Positions 1-12,960 of a DNA stretch of 64,000 nucleotides are shown in pieces. Within the stretch, counting starts at the first letter, position 1, and every line of letters begins with the position of its first letter. The DNA comes from Sesamum alatum (Eukaryota > Streptophyta > Magnoliopsida > Lamiales > Pedaliaceae). The notes below the pieces were generated by a model. It did not search any database. It saw nothing but the letters and a program-made list of their open reading frames with translations, and was not told the DNA's origin. The stretch spans positions 1 to 64,000 of the forward strand of contig JACGWO010000003.1 of assembly GCA_034509735.1 (NCBI GenBank), given 5' to 3'. The position numbers and the translations under genes were made by a program.

Positions 1-1440
1 TTTTGCTATAAATATATTCGTATTGACTATAATAATCAATATTAAAGTCACTTTTCGATTATACGAACTAGGACTCCTCATCTTATTTCAACATAAAACC
101 ACTAGGAGAACATTCGTTTTGAACAAACTCCTTTACCCTTGGTAGGACACTATGCCTTTTTATATCCGGTTCTGGGGGTTGGGATGAGAACTCTCAAAAT
201 ACTATACCTAACAAGTATACGACGGAGTACTATGGCATCCAATACTCATTTGCCGTCGTTCGGTATATCGCTTGGAGAACTTTTTCATAATCAATCCTAC
301 GTCGGATTTGCATGCCAAATACTCAACACAAATCTACGAAACATATTTTGTGTTTTCAGTCCTTATCATTGACGATAGAAACCATTTTTTGCTATAAAAT
401 ATATTCGTATTGACTTATAATAATCAATAATTAATAGCCACTCTTTGATTATACGACTTGGATGCTCCATTCTCATTCCAACATAAAACGCACTAGGAAC
501 TACATTTTGAAGCAACTCTATCGAGTTCATGGATCAGCCTTTGTACTTTTCGCAACGAAAAATTCCTTTAAGCACGATGTTTAGACACTAATGCACTTGG
601 TATTTTGCCATATCAGGAAGGCTTGGAGAACCTTGGTAATGAACGCATGTTCGGATAACATGCCTAATATTCAAGAACAATCGTAGGAATCACCTTGTGC
701 TTTCAGACTTATCATTGACTGATAGATGACTTCATTTTTGGCTATATAAATACTTCGTATTGACTCTAATAATCAAATATAAAGCACCTCTTCGATTATA
801 CGACTAGGACCCTCCATCTTTATCAATATTAAACAAGCGCAACTTAGGACTACCCAATCTAGAACCCACTATTTGAGTCATGGACTAGCTTGGTACCTTT
901 GCGCAAAAAACTCCTTTCAAAAGTTTAGACCCATAAATGCACTTTTTATCTATGCCGTATCGAGGCTTGGATAACCTTTTCATTCCCTAGTCCGGATGCA
1001 TGCCTAATACTCAAACACAATCGTAGGAAACATTTTTTGGTTTTCAGTCCTTAATGCATTGACTGATAGAACAACTCATTTTTTGCTTAAATATATTCGT
1101 ATTGACTATAATTAATCAATATTAAAGCCACTTTGATTATTACGAATCTTTGACTCCATCTCATTTCAACAAAATGCACTTTGGACTACCTTTTAGAACA
1201 CATCTTTCGAGCCAGTGGACTAACTTTCTACCTTTTCGAACGACAAAAACTCCTTTAAAACAAGTTTGGAGACTAATGTTTACACTTTGATCTATTTGCC
1301 TTCATTCGAGGGCTTGGAGAAGAACCTTTGGTACAATCAATCGTACGGTCCAGGAATTGACATGCCTATACTCAACACAATCGTACGAAACACCTTTGTG
1401 TTTTCAGTCCTTTATCATTGAACTGATATATGACTCGGGT
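1..1440 (+). repeat. Indel-rich satellite monomers at window start
   Basis: These monomers have the same landmarks as the rest of the array but contain many 1-4 base insertions. For example, 391-780 aligns with 4770-5130 (both share 'ATATTCAAGAACAATCG' and 'GAACG.ATGTTCGG') apart from scattered extra bases. Substitutions are fewer than indels. This pattern fits either array-edge decay or uncorrected long-read error. Confidence 0.7.
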
Positions 1441-4400
1441 TTTTGCTATAAATATATTCGTATTGACTCTAATAATCAATATTAAACCACTCTTTCGATT
1501 TGTACGACTAGGACGCCATCTTAACTTTCAACATAAAATGCACTTGGACTACATTTAGAACTCTTCGAGCCATGGACTCAACTTTCTACCTTTTCGCAAC
1601 GACAAACTCCTTTAAACAAGTTTAGAGACTAATGCACTTTTATCTTTGCCATATCGAGGGCTTGGAGAACCTTGGTAAATCAATCGTATGACGGATAATG
1701 CCTATTAGTCAACACAATCATTAGGAATCACTTGTGCTTTCAGTCCTTATCATTGAATGATAGATGACTCATTTTTGGCTATAAATATATTCGTATTGAC
1801 TCTAATAATCAATATTAAAGCCACTCTTCGATTATATGACTAGGACTCCATCTTATTCAACATAAAAATGCACTAGGACTACATCTAGAACACTTTGAGC
1901 CATGGACTCAGCTTTGTACCTTTGCGCAACGACAAACTCCTTTAAACAAGTTTAGACACTAATGCACTTTTATCTTTGCCGTATCGAGGGCTTGGAGAAC
2001 CTTCATAATCAATCGTACGTCCGGATGCATGCCTAATACTCAACACAATCGTAGGAAACATTTTGTGTTTTCAGTCCTTATCATTGACTGATAGATGAAC
2101 TCATTTTTTTGCTATAAATATATTCGTATTGACTATAATAATCAATATTAAAGCCACTCTTCGATTATACGACTAGGACTCCATCTTATTCAACATAAAA
2201 CGCACTAGGACTACATTTTGAACACTCTATCGAGTCATGGACTCAGCTTTGTCCCTTTTCGCAATGACAAACTCCTTTAAACAAGTTTAGACACTAATGC
2301 ACTTTTATCTTTGCCATATCGAGGGCTTGGAGAACCTTGGTAATGAATCGTATGTTCGGATACATGCCTAATATTCAACACAATCGTAGGAATCACCTTG
2401 TGCTTTCAGTCCTTATCATTGACTGATAGATGACTCATTTTTGGTATAAATATATTCGTATTGACTCTAATAATCAATATTAAAGCCACTCTTCGATTAT
2501 ACGACTAGGACTCCATCTTATTCAACATAAAAATGCACTAGGACTACATCTAGAACACTCTTTTGAGTCATGGACTCAGCTTTGTACCTTTGCGCAACGA
2601 CAAACTCCTTTAAACAAGTTTAGACACTAATGCACTTTATCTTTGCCGTATCGAGGGCTTGGAGAACCTTCATAATCAATCGTACGTCCGGATGCATGCC
2701 TAATACTCAACACAATCGTAGGAAACATTTTGTGTTTTCAGTCCTTATCATTGACTGATAGATAACTCATTTTTTGCTATAAATATATTCGTATTGACTA
2801 TAATAATCAATATTAAAGCCACTCTTCGATTATACGACTTGGACTCCATCTCATTCAACATAAAACGCACTAGGACTACATTTTGAACACTCTATCGAGT
2901 CATGGACTCAGCTTTGTACCTTTTCGCAACGACAAACTCCTTTAAACAAGTTTAGACACTAATGCACTTTTATCTTTGCCATATCGAGGGCTTGGAGAAC
3001 CTTGGTAATGAATCGTATGTTCGGATACATGCCTAATATTCAACACAATCGTAGGAATCACCTTGTGCTTTTCAGTCCTTATCATTGACTGATAGATGAC
3101 TCATTTTTGGCTATAAATATATTCGTATTGACTCTAATAATCAATATTAAAGCCACTCTTCGATTATATGATAGGACTCCATCTTATTCAACATAAAAAA
3201 TGCACTAGGACTACATCTAGAACACTCTTTTGAGCCATGGACTCAGCTTTGTACCTTTGCGCAACGACAAACTCCTTTAAACAAGTTTAGACACTAATGC
3301 ACATTTATCTTTGCCATATCGAGGGCTTGGAGAACCTTCACAATCAATCATACGTCCGGTTACATGCCTAATACTCAACACAATCGTACGAAACACCTTG
3401 TGTTTTCAGTCCTTATCATTGACTGATATATGACTCGGTTTTTGCTATAAATATATTCGTATTGACTCTAATAATCAATATTCAAACCACTTTTCGATTG
3501 TACGACTAGGACGCCATCTTATTCAACATAAAATGCACTTGGACTACATTTAGAACACTCTTTCGAGCCATGGACTCAACTTTCTACCTTTTCGCAACGA
3601 CAAACTCCTTTAAACAAGTTTAGAGACTAATGCACTTTTATCTTTGCCATATCGAGGGCTTGGAGAACCTTGGTAATCAATCGTATGACCGGATACATGC
3701 CTATTAGTCAACACAATCATAGGAATCACCTTGTGCTTTCAGTCCTTATCATTGAATGATAGATGACTCATTTTTGGCTATAAATATATTCGTATTGACT
3801 CTAATAATCAATATTAAAGCCACTCTTCGATTATATGACTAGGACTCCATCTTATTCAAACATAAAAATGCACTAGGACTACATCTAGAACAGCGCTGCT
3901 TTTGAGCCATGGACTCAGCTTTGTACCTTTGCGCAACGACAAACTCCTTTAAACAAGTTTAGACACTAAAGCACTTTTATCTTTGCCATATCGAGGGCTT
4001 GGAGAACCTTCATAATCAATCGTACGTCCGGATGCATGCCTAATACTCAACACAATCGTAGGAAACATTTTGTGTTTTCAGTCCTTATCATTGACTGATA
4101 GATGACTCTTTTTTTGCTATAAATATATTCGTATTGACTATAATAATCAATATTAAAGCCACTCTTCGATTATACGACTAGGACTCCATCTTATTCAACA
4201 TAAAACGCACTAGGACTACATTTTGAACACTCTATCGAGTCATGGACTCAGCTTTGTCCCTTTTCGCAATGACAAACTCCTTTAAACAAGTTTAGACACT
4301 AATGCACTTTTCTCTTTGCCATATCGAGGGCTTGGAAAACCTTGGTAATGAATCGTATGTTCGGATACATGCCTAATATTCAACACAATCGTAGGAAACA

Positions 4401-7400
4401 TTTTGTGTTTTCAGTCCTTATCATTGACTGATAGATGAACTCATTTTTTGCTATAAATATATTCGTATTGGACTCTATATAATCAATATTAAAGCCACTC
4501 TTCGATTATACGACTGGACTCCATCTTATTCAACATAAAAGCACTAGGACTACATCTAGAACACTCTTCGTCATGGACTCAGCTTTGTCCCTTTGCGCAA
4601 CGACAAACTCCTTTAAACAAGTTTAGACGCTAATGCACTTTTATCTATGCCGTATCGAGGGCTTGGAGAACCTTCATAATCAATCCTACGTCCGGATGCA
4701 TGCCAAATACTCAACACAATCGTAGAAACATTTGTGTTTTCAGTCCTTATCATTGACTGATAGATAACTCATTTTTTGCTATAAATATATTCGTATTGAC
4801 TATATAATCAATATTAAAGCCACTCTTTGATTATACGACTTGGACTCCATCTCATTCAACATAAAACGCACTAGGACTACATTTTGAACACTCTATCGAG
4901 TCATGGACTCAGCTTTGTACCTTTTCGCAACGACAAATTTCTTTAAGCAAGTTTAGACACTAATGCACTTTTATCTTTGCCATATCGAGGGCTTGGAGAA
5001 ACCTTGGTAATGAACGTATGTTCGGATACATGCCTAATATTCAAGAACAATCGTAGGAATCACCTTGTGCTTTCAGCCTTATCATTGACTGATAGATGAC
5101 TCATTTTTGGCTATAAATATTTCGTATTGACTCTAATAATCAATATTAAAGCCACTCTTCGATTATACGACTAGGACTCCATCTTATTCAATATAAAAAT
5201 GCACTAGGACTACATCTAGAACACTCTTTTGAGTCATGGACTCAGCTTGGTACCTTTGCGCAACGACAAACTCCTTTAAACAAGTTTAGACACTAATGCA
5301 CTTTTATCTTTGCCATATCGAGGGCTTGGAGAACCTTCATAATCAATCATACGTCCAGGTTATGCATGCCTAATACTCAACACAATCGTAGGAAACACCT
5401 TTTGTGTTTTCAGTCCTTATCATTGACTGATAGATAAACTCTTTTTTGCTATAAATATATTCGTATTGACTCTAATAATCAATATTAAAGCCACTCTTCG
5501 ATTATACGACTAGGACGCCATCTCATTCAACATAAAATGCACTTGGACTACATTTAGAACACTCTTTCGAGCCATGGACTCAACTTTCTACCTTTTCGCA
5601 ACGACAAACTCCTTTAAACAAGTTTAGGAGACTAATGCACTTTTATCTTTGCCATATCGAGGGCTTGGAGAACCTTGGTAATCAATCGTATGATCGGATA
5701 CATGCCTATTAGTCAACACAATCATAGGAATCACCTTGTGCTTTCAGTCCTTATCATTGAATGATAGATGACTCATTTTTGGCTATAAATATATTCGTAT
5801 TGACTCTAATAATCAATATTAAAGTCACTCTTCGATTATATGACTAGGACTCCATCTTATTCAACATAAAAATGCACTAGGACTACATCTCGAACACGCT
5901 TTTGAGCCATGGACTCAGCTTGTACCTTTGCGCAACGACAAACTCCTTTAAAAAAGTTTTTTCGACACTAATGCACTTTTATCTTTGCCATATCAAGGGC
6001 TTGGAGAACCTTCATAATCAATCGTTACGTCCGGATGCATGCCTAATACTCAACACAATCGTAGGAAACATTTTGTGTTTTCAGTCCTTATCATTGACTG
6101 ATAGATGACTCTTTTTTTGCTATAAATATATTCGTATTGACTATAATAATCAATATTAAAGCCACTCTTCGATTATACGACTAGGAGTCCATCTTATTCA
6201 ACATAAAACGCACTAGGACTACATTTTGAACACTCTATCGAGTCATGGACTCAGCTTTGTCCCTTTTCGCAATGACAAACTCCTTTAAACAAGTTTAGAC
6301 ACTAATGCACTTTTCTCTTTGCCATATCGAGGGCTTGGAGAACCTTGGTAATGAATCGTATATTCGGATACATGCCTAATATTCAACACAATCGTAGGAA
6401 ACATTTTGTGTTTTCAGTCCTTATCATTGACTGATAGATGACTCTTTTTTTGCTATAAATATATTCGTATTGACTCTAATAATCAATATTAAAGCCACTC
6501 TTCGATTATACGACTAGGACTCCATCTTATTCAACATAAAAATGCACTAGGACTACATCTAGAACACTCTTTTGAGTCATGGACTCAGCTTTGTACCTTT
6601 GCGCAACGACAAACTCCTTTAAACAAGTTTAGACACTAATGCACTTTTATCTTTGCCGTATCGAGGGCTTGGAGAACCTTCATAATCAATCGTACGTCCG
6701 GATGCATGCCTAATACTCAACACAATCGTAGGAAACATTTTGTGTTTTCAGTCCTTATCATTGACTGATAGATGACTCTTTTTTTGCTATAAATATATTC
6801 GTATTGACTCTAATAATCAATATTAATGCACTCTTCGATTATACGACTAGGACTCCATCTTATTCAACATAAAACGCACTAGACTACATCTTGAACACTC
6901 TTTCGAGCCATGGACTCAGCTTTGTACCTTTGCGCAACGACAAACTCCTTTAAACAAGTTTAGACACTAATGCACTTTTATCTTTGCCATATCGAGGGCT
7001 TGGAGAACCTTGATAATAATCGTATGTCGGATACATGCCTAATACTCAACACAATCGTAGGAAACATTTTGTGTTTTCAGTCCTTATCATTGACTGATAG
7101 ATGACTCTTTTTTGCTATAAATATATTCGTATTGACTATAATAATCAATATTAAAGCACTCTTCGATTATACGATAGGACTCCATCTTATTCAACATAAA
7201 ACGACTAGGACTACATTTTGAACATCTATCGATCATGGACTCAGCTTTGTCCTTTTCGCAATGACAAACTCCTTTAAACAAGTTTAGACACCAATGCACT
7301 TTTCTCTTTGCCATATCGAGGGCTTGGAGAACCTTGGTAATGAATCGTATATTCGGATACATGCCTAATACTCAACACAATCGTAGGAAACATTTTGTGT

Positions 7401-8690
7401 TTTCAGTCCTTATCATTGACTGATAGATGACTCATTTTTTGCTATAAATATATTCGTATTGACTCTAATAATCAATATTAAAGCCACTCTTCGATTATAC
7501 GACTAGGACTCCATCTTATTCAACATAAAAATGCACTAGGACTACATCTAGAACATTTTAGCCATGGTCTCAGCTTTGTACCTTTGCGCAACGACAAACT
7601 CCTTTAAACAAGTTTAGACACTAATGCACTTTTATCTATGCCGTATCGAGGGCTTGGAGAACCTTCATAATCAATCCTACGTCCGGATGCATGCCTAATA
7701 CTCAACACAATCGTAGGAAACATTTTGTGTTTTCAGTCCTTATCATTGACTGATAGATAACTCATTTTTTTGCTATAAATATATTCGTATTGACTATAAT
7801 AATCAATATTAAAGCCACTCTTCGATTATACGACTTGGACTCCATCTTATTCAACATAAAAATGCACTAGGGCTACATTTTGAACACTCTTCGAGTCATG
7901 GACTCAGCTTTGTACCTTTTCGCAACGACAAACTCCTTTAAACAAGTTTAGACTAATGCACTTTTATCTTTGCCATATCGAGGGCTTGGAGAACCTTGGT
8001 AATGAATCGTATGTTGGATACATGCCTAATTATTCAACACAATCATAGGAATCACCTTGTGCTTTCAGTCCTTATCATTGACTGATAGATGACTCATTTT
8101 TGGCTATAAATATATTCGTATTGACTCTAATAATCAATATTAAAGCCACTCTTCGATTATATGACTAGGACTCCATCTTATTCAACATAAAAATGCACTA
8201 GGACTACATCTAGAACACGCTTTTGAGCCATGGACTCAGCTTTGTACCTTTGCGCAACGACAAACTCCTTTAAACAAGTTTAGACACTAATGCACTTTTA
8301 TCTTTGCCATATCGAGGGCTTGGAGAACCTTCATAATCAATCGTACGTCCGGAATGCATGCCTAATACTCAACACAATCGTAGGAAACATTTTGTGTTTT
8401 CAGTCCTTATCATTGACTGATAGATGACTCTTTTTTTCTATAAATATATTCGTATTGACTCTAATAATCAATATTAAAGCCACTCTTCGATTATACGACT
8501 AGGACTCCATCTTATTCAACATAAAATGCACTTGGACTACATTTGAACACTCTTTCGAGTCATGGACTCAGCTTTGTCTACCTTTTCGCAATGACAAACT
8601 CCTTTAAACAAGTTTAGACACTAATGCACTTTTATCTTTGCATATCGAGGGCTTGGAGAACCTTGGTAATCAATCGTATGTATGCCTATT
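1441..8690 (+). repeat. Higher-order satellite with about 2.0-kb (six-monomer) period
   Basis: The variant 'CCTATTAGTCAACACAATCA' marks one monomer type. It occurs at 1701, 3700, 5705 and 8685. The spacings are 1999, 2005 and 2980 bp, close to six, six and nine monomers. A second marker, 'GATATATGACTCGG', near 1422 and 3422 has the same 2.0-kb spacing. Monomers between markers differ in consistent ways, such as TTTTTGCTATAAA versus TTTTGGCTATAAA and CACTCTATCGAGTC versus CACTCTTTTGAGCC. Confidence 0.75.
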
Positions 8691-11600
8691 AGTCAACACA
8701 ATCATAGGAAACCTTGTGTTTCAGTCCTTATCATTGAATGATAGATGACTCATTTTTTGCTATAAATATATTCGTATTGACTCTAATAATCAATATTAAA
8801 GCCACTCTTCGATTATATGACTAGGACTCCATCTTATTCAACATAAAAATGCACTAGGACTACATCTAGAACACTCTTTTGAGCCATGGACTCAGCTTTG
8901 TACCTTTGCGCAACGACAAACTCCTTTAAACAAGTTTAGACACTAATGCACTTTTATCTTTGCCATATCGAGGGCTTGGAGAACCTTCATAATCAATCGT
9001 ACGTCCGGATGCATGCCTAATACTCAACACAATCGTAGGAAACATTTTGTGTTTTCAGTCCTTATCATTGACTGATAGATGACTCTTTTTTTGCTATAAA
9101 TATATTCGTATTGACTATAATAATCAATATTAAAGCCACTCTTCGATTATACGACTAGGACTCCATCTTATTCAACATAAAAATGCACTAGGACTACATT
9201 TTGAACACTCTTCGAGTCCATGGACTCAGCTTTGTACCCTTTGCGCAACGACAAACTCCTTTAAACAAGTTTAGACACTAATGCACTTTTATCTTTGCCA
9301 TATCGAGGGCTTGGAGAACCTTGATAATCAATCGAATTGTACGTCCGGATACATGCCTAATATCAACACAATCGTAGGAAACATTTTGTGTTTTCAGTCC
9401 TTATCATTGACTGATAGATGACTCTTTTTTTGCTATAAATATATTCGTATTGACTCTAATAATCAATATTAATGCCACTCTTCGATTATATGACTAGGAC
9501 TCCATCTTATTCAACATAAAAATGCACTAGGACTACATCTAGAACACGCTTTTGAGCCATGGACTTCAGCTTTGTACCTTTGCGCAACGACAAACTCCTT
9601 TAAACAAGTTTAGACACTAATGCACTTTTATCTTTGCCATATCGAGGGCTTGGAGAACCTTCATAATCAATCGTACGTCCGGACATGCCTAATACTCAAC
9701 ACAATCGTAGGAAACATTGTTTTTTCAGTCCTTATCATTGACTGATAGATAACTAATTTTTTCCTATAATATATTCGTATTGACTTAATAATCAATATTC
9801 AAACCACTTTCGATTGTACGACAAGGACGCCATCTTATTCAACATAAAATGCACTTGGACTACATTTAGAACACTCTTTCGAGCCATGGACTCAACTTTC
9901 TACCTTTTCGCAACGACAAACTCCTTTAAACAAGTTTAGAGACTAATGCACTTTTATCTTTGCCATATCGAGGGCTTGGAGAACCTTGGTAATCAATCGT
10001 ATGACCGGATACATGCCTATTAGTCAACACAATCATAGGAATCACCTTGTGCTTTCAGTACTTATCATTGAATGATAGATGACTCATTTTTGGCTATAAA
10101 TATATTCGTATTGACTCTAATAATCAATATTAAAGCCACTCTTCGATTATATGACTAGGACTCCATCTTATTCAACATAAAAATGCACTAGGACTACATC
10201 TCGAACACGCTTTTGAGCCATGGACTCAGCTTTGTACCTTTGCGCAACGACAAACTCCTTTAAACAAGTTTAGACACTAATGCACTTTTATCTTTGCCAT
10301 ATCGAGGGCTTGGAGAACCTTCATAATCAATCGTACGTCCGGATGCATGCCTAATACTCAACACAATCTTAGGAAACATTTTGTGTTTTCAGTCCTTATC
10401 ATTGACTGATAGATGACTCTTTTTTCTATAAATATATTCGTATTGACTCTAATAATCAATATTAAAGCACTCTTCGATTATACGACTAGGACTCCATCTT
10501 ATTCAACCTAAACGCACTAGGACTACATCTAGAAAACTCTTTGAGTCATGGACTCAGCTTTGTCCTTTGCGCAACGACAAACTCCTTTAAAACAAGTTTA
10601 GACACTAATGCACTTTTATCTTTGCCATATCGAGGGCTTGGAGAACCTTCCTATAATCAATCGTACGTTTGGATGCATGCCTAATACTCAACACAATCGT
10701 AGGAAACATTTTGTGTTTTCAGTCCTTATCATTGACTGATAGATGACTCTTTTTTTGCTATAAATATATTCGTATTGACTCTAATAATCAATATTAAAGC
10801 CACTCTTCGATTATACGACTAGGACTCCATCTTATTCAACATAAAAATGCACTAGGACTACATCTAGAACACTCTTTTGAGCCATGGACTCAGCTTTGTA
10901 CCTTTGCGCAACGACAAACTCCTTTAAACAAGTTTAGACACTAATGCACTTTTATCTTTGCCATATCGAGGGCTTGGAGAACCTTCATAATCAATCGTAC
11001 GTCCGGATGCATGCCTAATACTCAACACAATCGTAGGAAACATTTTTTGTTTTCAGAGCTTATCATTGACTGATAGATAACTAATTTTTTCCTATAAATA
11101 TATTCGTATTGACTCTAATAATCAATATTCAAACCACTCTTCGATTGTACGACTAGGACGCCATCTTATTCAACATAAAATGCACTTGGACTACATTTAG
11201 AACACTCTTTCGAGCCATGGACTCAACTTTCTACCTTTTCGCAACGACAAACTCCTTTAAACAAGTTTAGAGACTAATGCACTTTTATCTTTGCCATATC
11301 GAGGGCTTGGAGAACCTTGGTAATCAATCGTATGACCGGATACATGCCTATTAGTCAACACAATCATAGGAATCACCTTGTGCTTTCAGTCCTTATCATT
11401 GAATGATAGATGACTCATTTTTGGCTATAAATATATTCGTATTGACTCTAATAATCAATATTAAAGCCACTCTTCGATTATATGACTAGGACTCCATCTT
11501 ATTCAACATAAAAATGCACTAGGACTACATCTAGAACACGCTTTTGAGCCATGGACTCAGCTTTGTACCTTTGCGCAACGACAAACTCCTTTAAACAAGT

Positions 11601-12760
11601 TTTGACACTAATGCACTTTTATCTTTGCCATATAAGGGCTTGGAGAACCTTCATAATCAATCGTACGTCCGGATGCATGCCTAATACTCAACACAATCTT
11701 AGGAAACATTTTGTGTTTTCAGTCCTTATCATTGACTGATAGATGACTCTTTTTTTGCTATAAATATATTCGTATTGACTATAATAATCAATATTAAAGC
11801 CACTCTTCGATTATACGACTAGGACTCCATCTTATTCAACATAAAACGCACTAGGACTACATTTTGAACACTCTATCGAGTCATGGACTCAGCTTTCTCC
11901 CTTTTCGCAATGACAAACTCCTTTAAACAAGTTTAGACACTAATGCACTTTTCTCTTTGCCATATTGAGGGCTTGGAGAACCTTGGTAATGAATCGTATA
12001 TTTGGATACATGCCTAATATTCAACACAATCGTAGGAAACATTGTGTTTTCAGTCCTTATCATTGACTGATAGATGACTCATTTTTGCTATAAATATATT
12101 CGTATTGACTCTAATAATCAATATTAAAGCCACTCTTCGATTATACGACTAGGACTCCATCTTATTCAACATAAAAATGCACTAGGACTACATCTAGAAC
12201 ACTCTTTTGAGTCATGGACTCAGCTTTGTACCTTTGCGCAACGACAAACTCCTTTAAACAAGTTTAGGCACTAATGCACTTTTATCTTTGCCGTATCGAG
12301 GGCTTGGAGAACCTTCATAATCAATCCTACGTCCGGATGCATGCCTAATACTCAACACAATCGTAGGAAACATTTTGTGTTTTCAGTCCTTATCATTGAC
12401 TGATAGATGACTCTTTTTTTGCTATAAATATATTCGTATTGACTCTAATAATCAATATTTAATGCCACTCTTCGATTACGACTAGGACCCCATCTTATTC
12501 AACATAAAAATGCACTAGGACTACATCTCGAACACGCTTTTGAGCCATGGACTCAGCTTTGTACCTTTGCGCAACGACAAACTCCTTTAAACAAGTTTAG
12601 ACACTAATGCACTTTTATCTTTGCCATATCGAGGGCGTGGAGAACCTTCATAATCAATCGTACGTCCGGATGCATGCCTAATACTCAACAAATCGTAGGA
12701 AACATTTTTGTTTTCAGTCTTATCATTGACTGATAGATAACTAATTTTTTCCTATAAATA
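8685..12760 (+). repeat. Higher-order satellite with about 1.33-kb (four-monomer) period
   Basis: The same marker variant occurs at 8685, 10016 and 11347, exactly 1331 bp apart each time. A second marker, 'AACTAATTTTTTCCTATAA', occurs at 9751, 11079 and 12739, with spacings of 1328 and 1660 bp (four and five monomers). The higher-order length therefore changed within one array, as expected from unequal crossing-over between out-of-register monomers. Confidence 0.75.
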
Positions 12761-12814
12761 TATTCGTATTGACTTTAATAATCAATATTCAAACCACTCT
12801 TCGGTTGTACGACA

Positions 12815-12960
12815 AGGACGCCATCATTCAACATAAAATGTACACACTTTTAGAGACCTTGCCATTATCGAGGGCTTTGGAAGAACCAATCAATCAAATG
12901 ACCGGATACATAATCACCTTCATTGAATGATAGATGACTCAATTTCGTTTACCTTTGTAC
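12815..12960 (+). repeat. Scrambled, truncated satellite monomer
   Basis: About one monomer is compressed here. Recognisable landmarks (AACATAAAATG, TATCGAGGGC, ACCGGATACAT, TGAATGATAGATGACTCA) follow in the right order, but most of the sequence between them is missing. It is the most abrupt loss in the left array before 15.9 kb. Confidence 0.65.

Noticed and set aside
2440..2775. Possible division of the 331-bp monomer into two related halves of about 165 bp (GGACTCCATCTTATTCAACA against GGATGCATGCCTAATACTCAAC).
   Set aside because: Only one short stretch resembles the other half and the rest does not align by eye. It needs a self-alignment to be claimed.
5902..6108. Open frames of 60-107 codons scattered through the satellite, several with near-identical translations (also 11551-11739, 24824-25033, 27999-28208, 33729-33962, 47503-47724 and 50390-50611).
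   Set aside because: They recur with the monomer or higher-order period, have no domain or consistent start, and break in neighbouring copies. They are satellite sequence read as codons.
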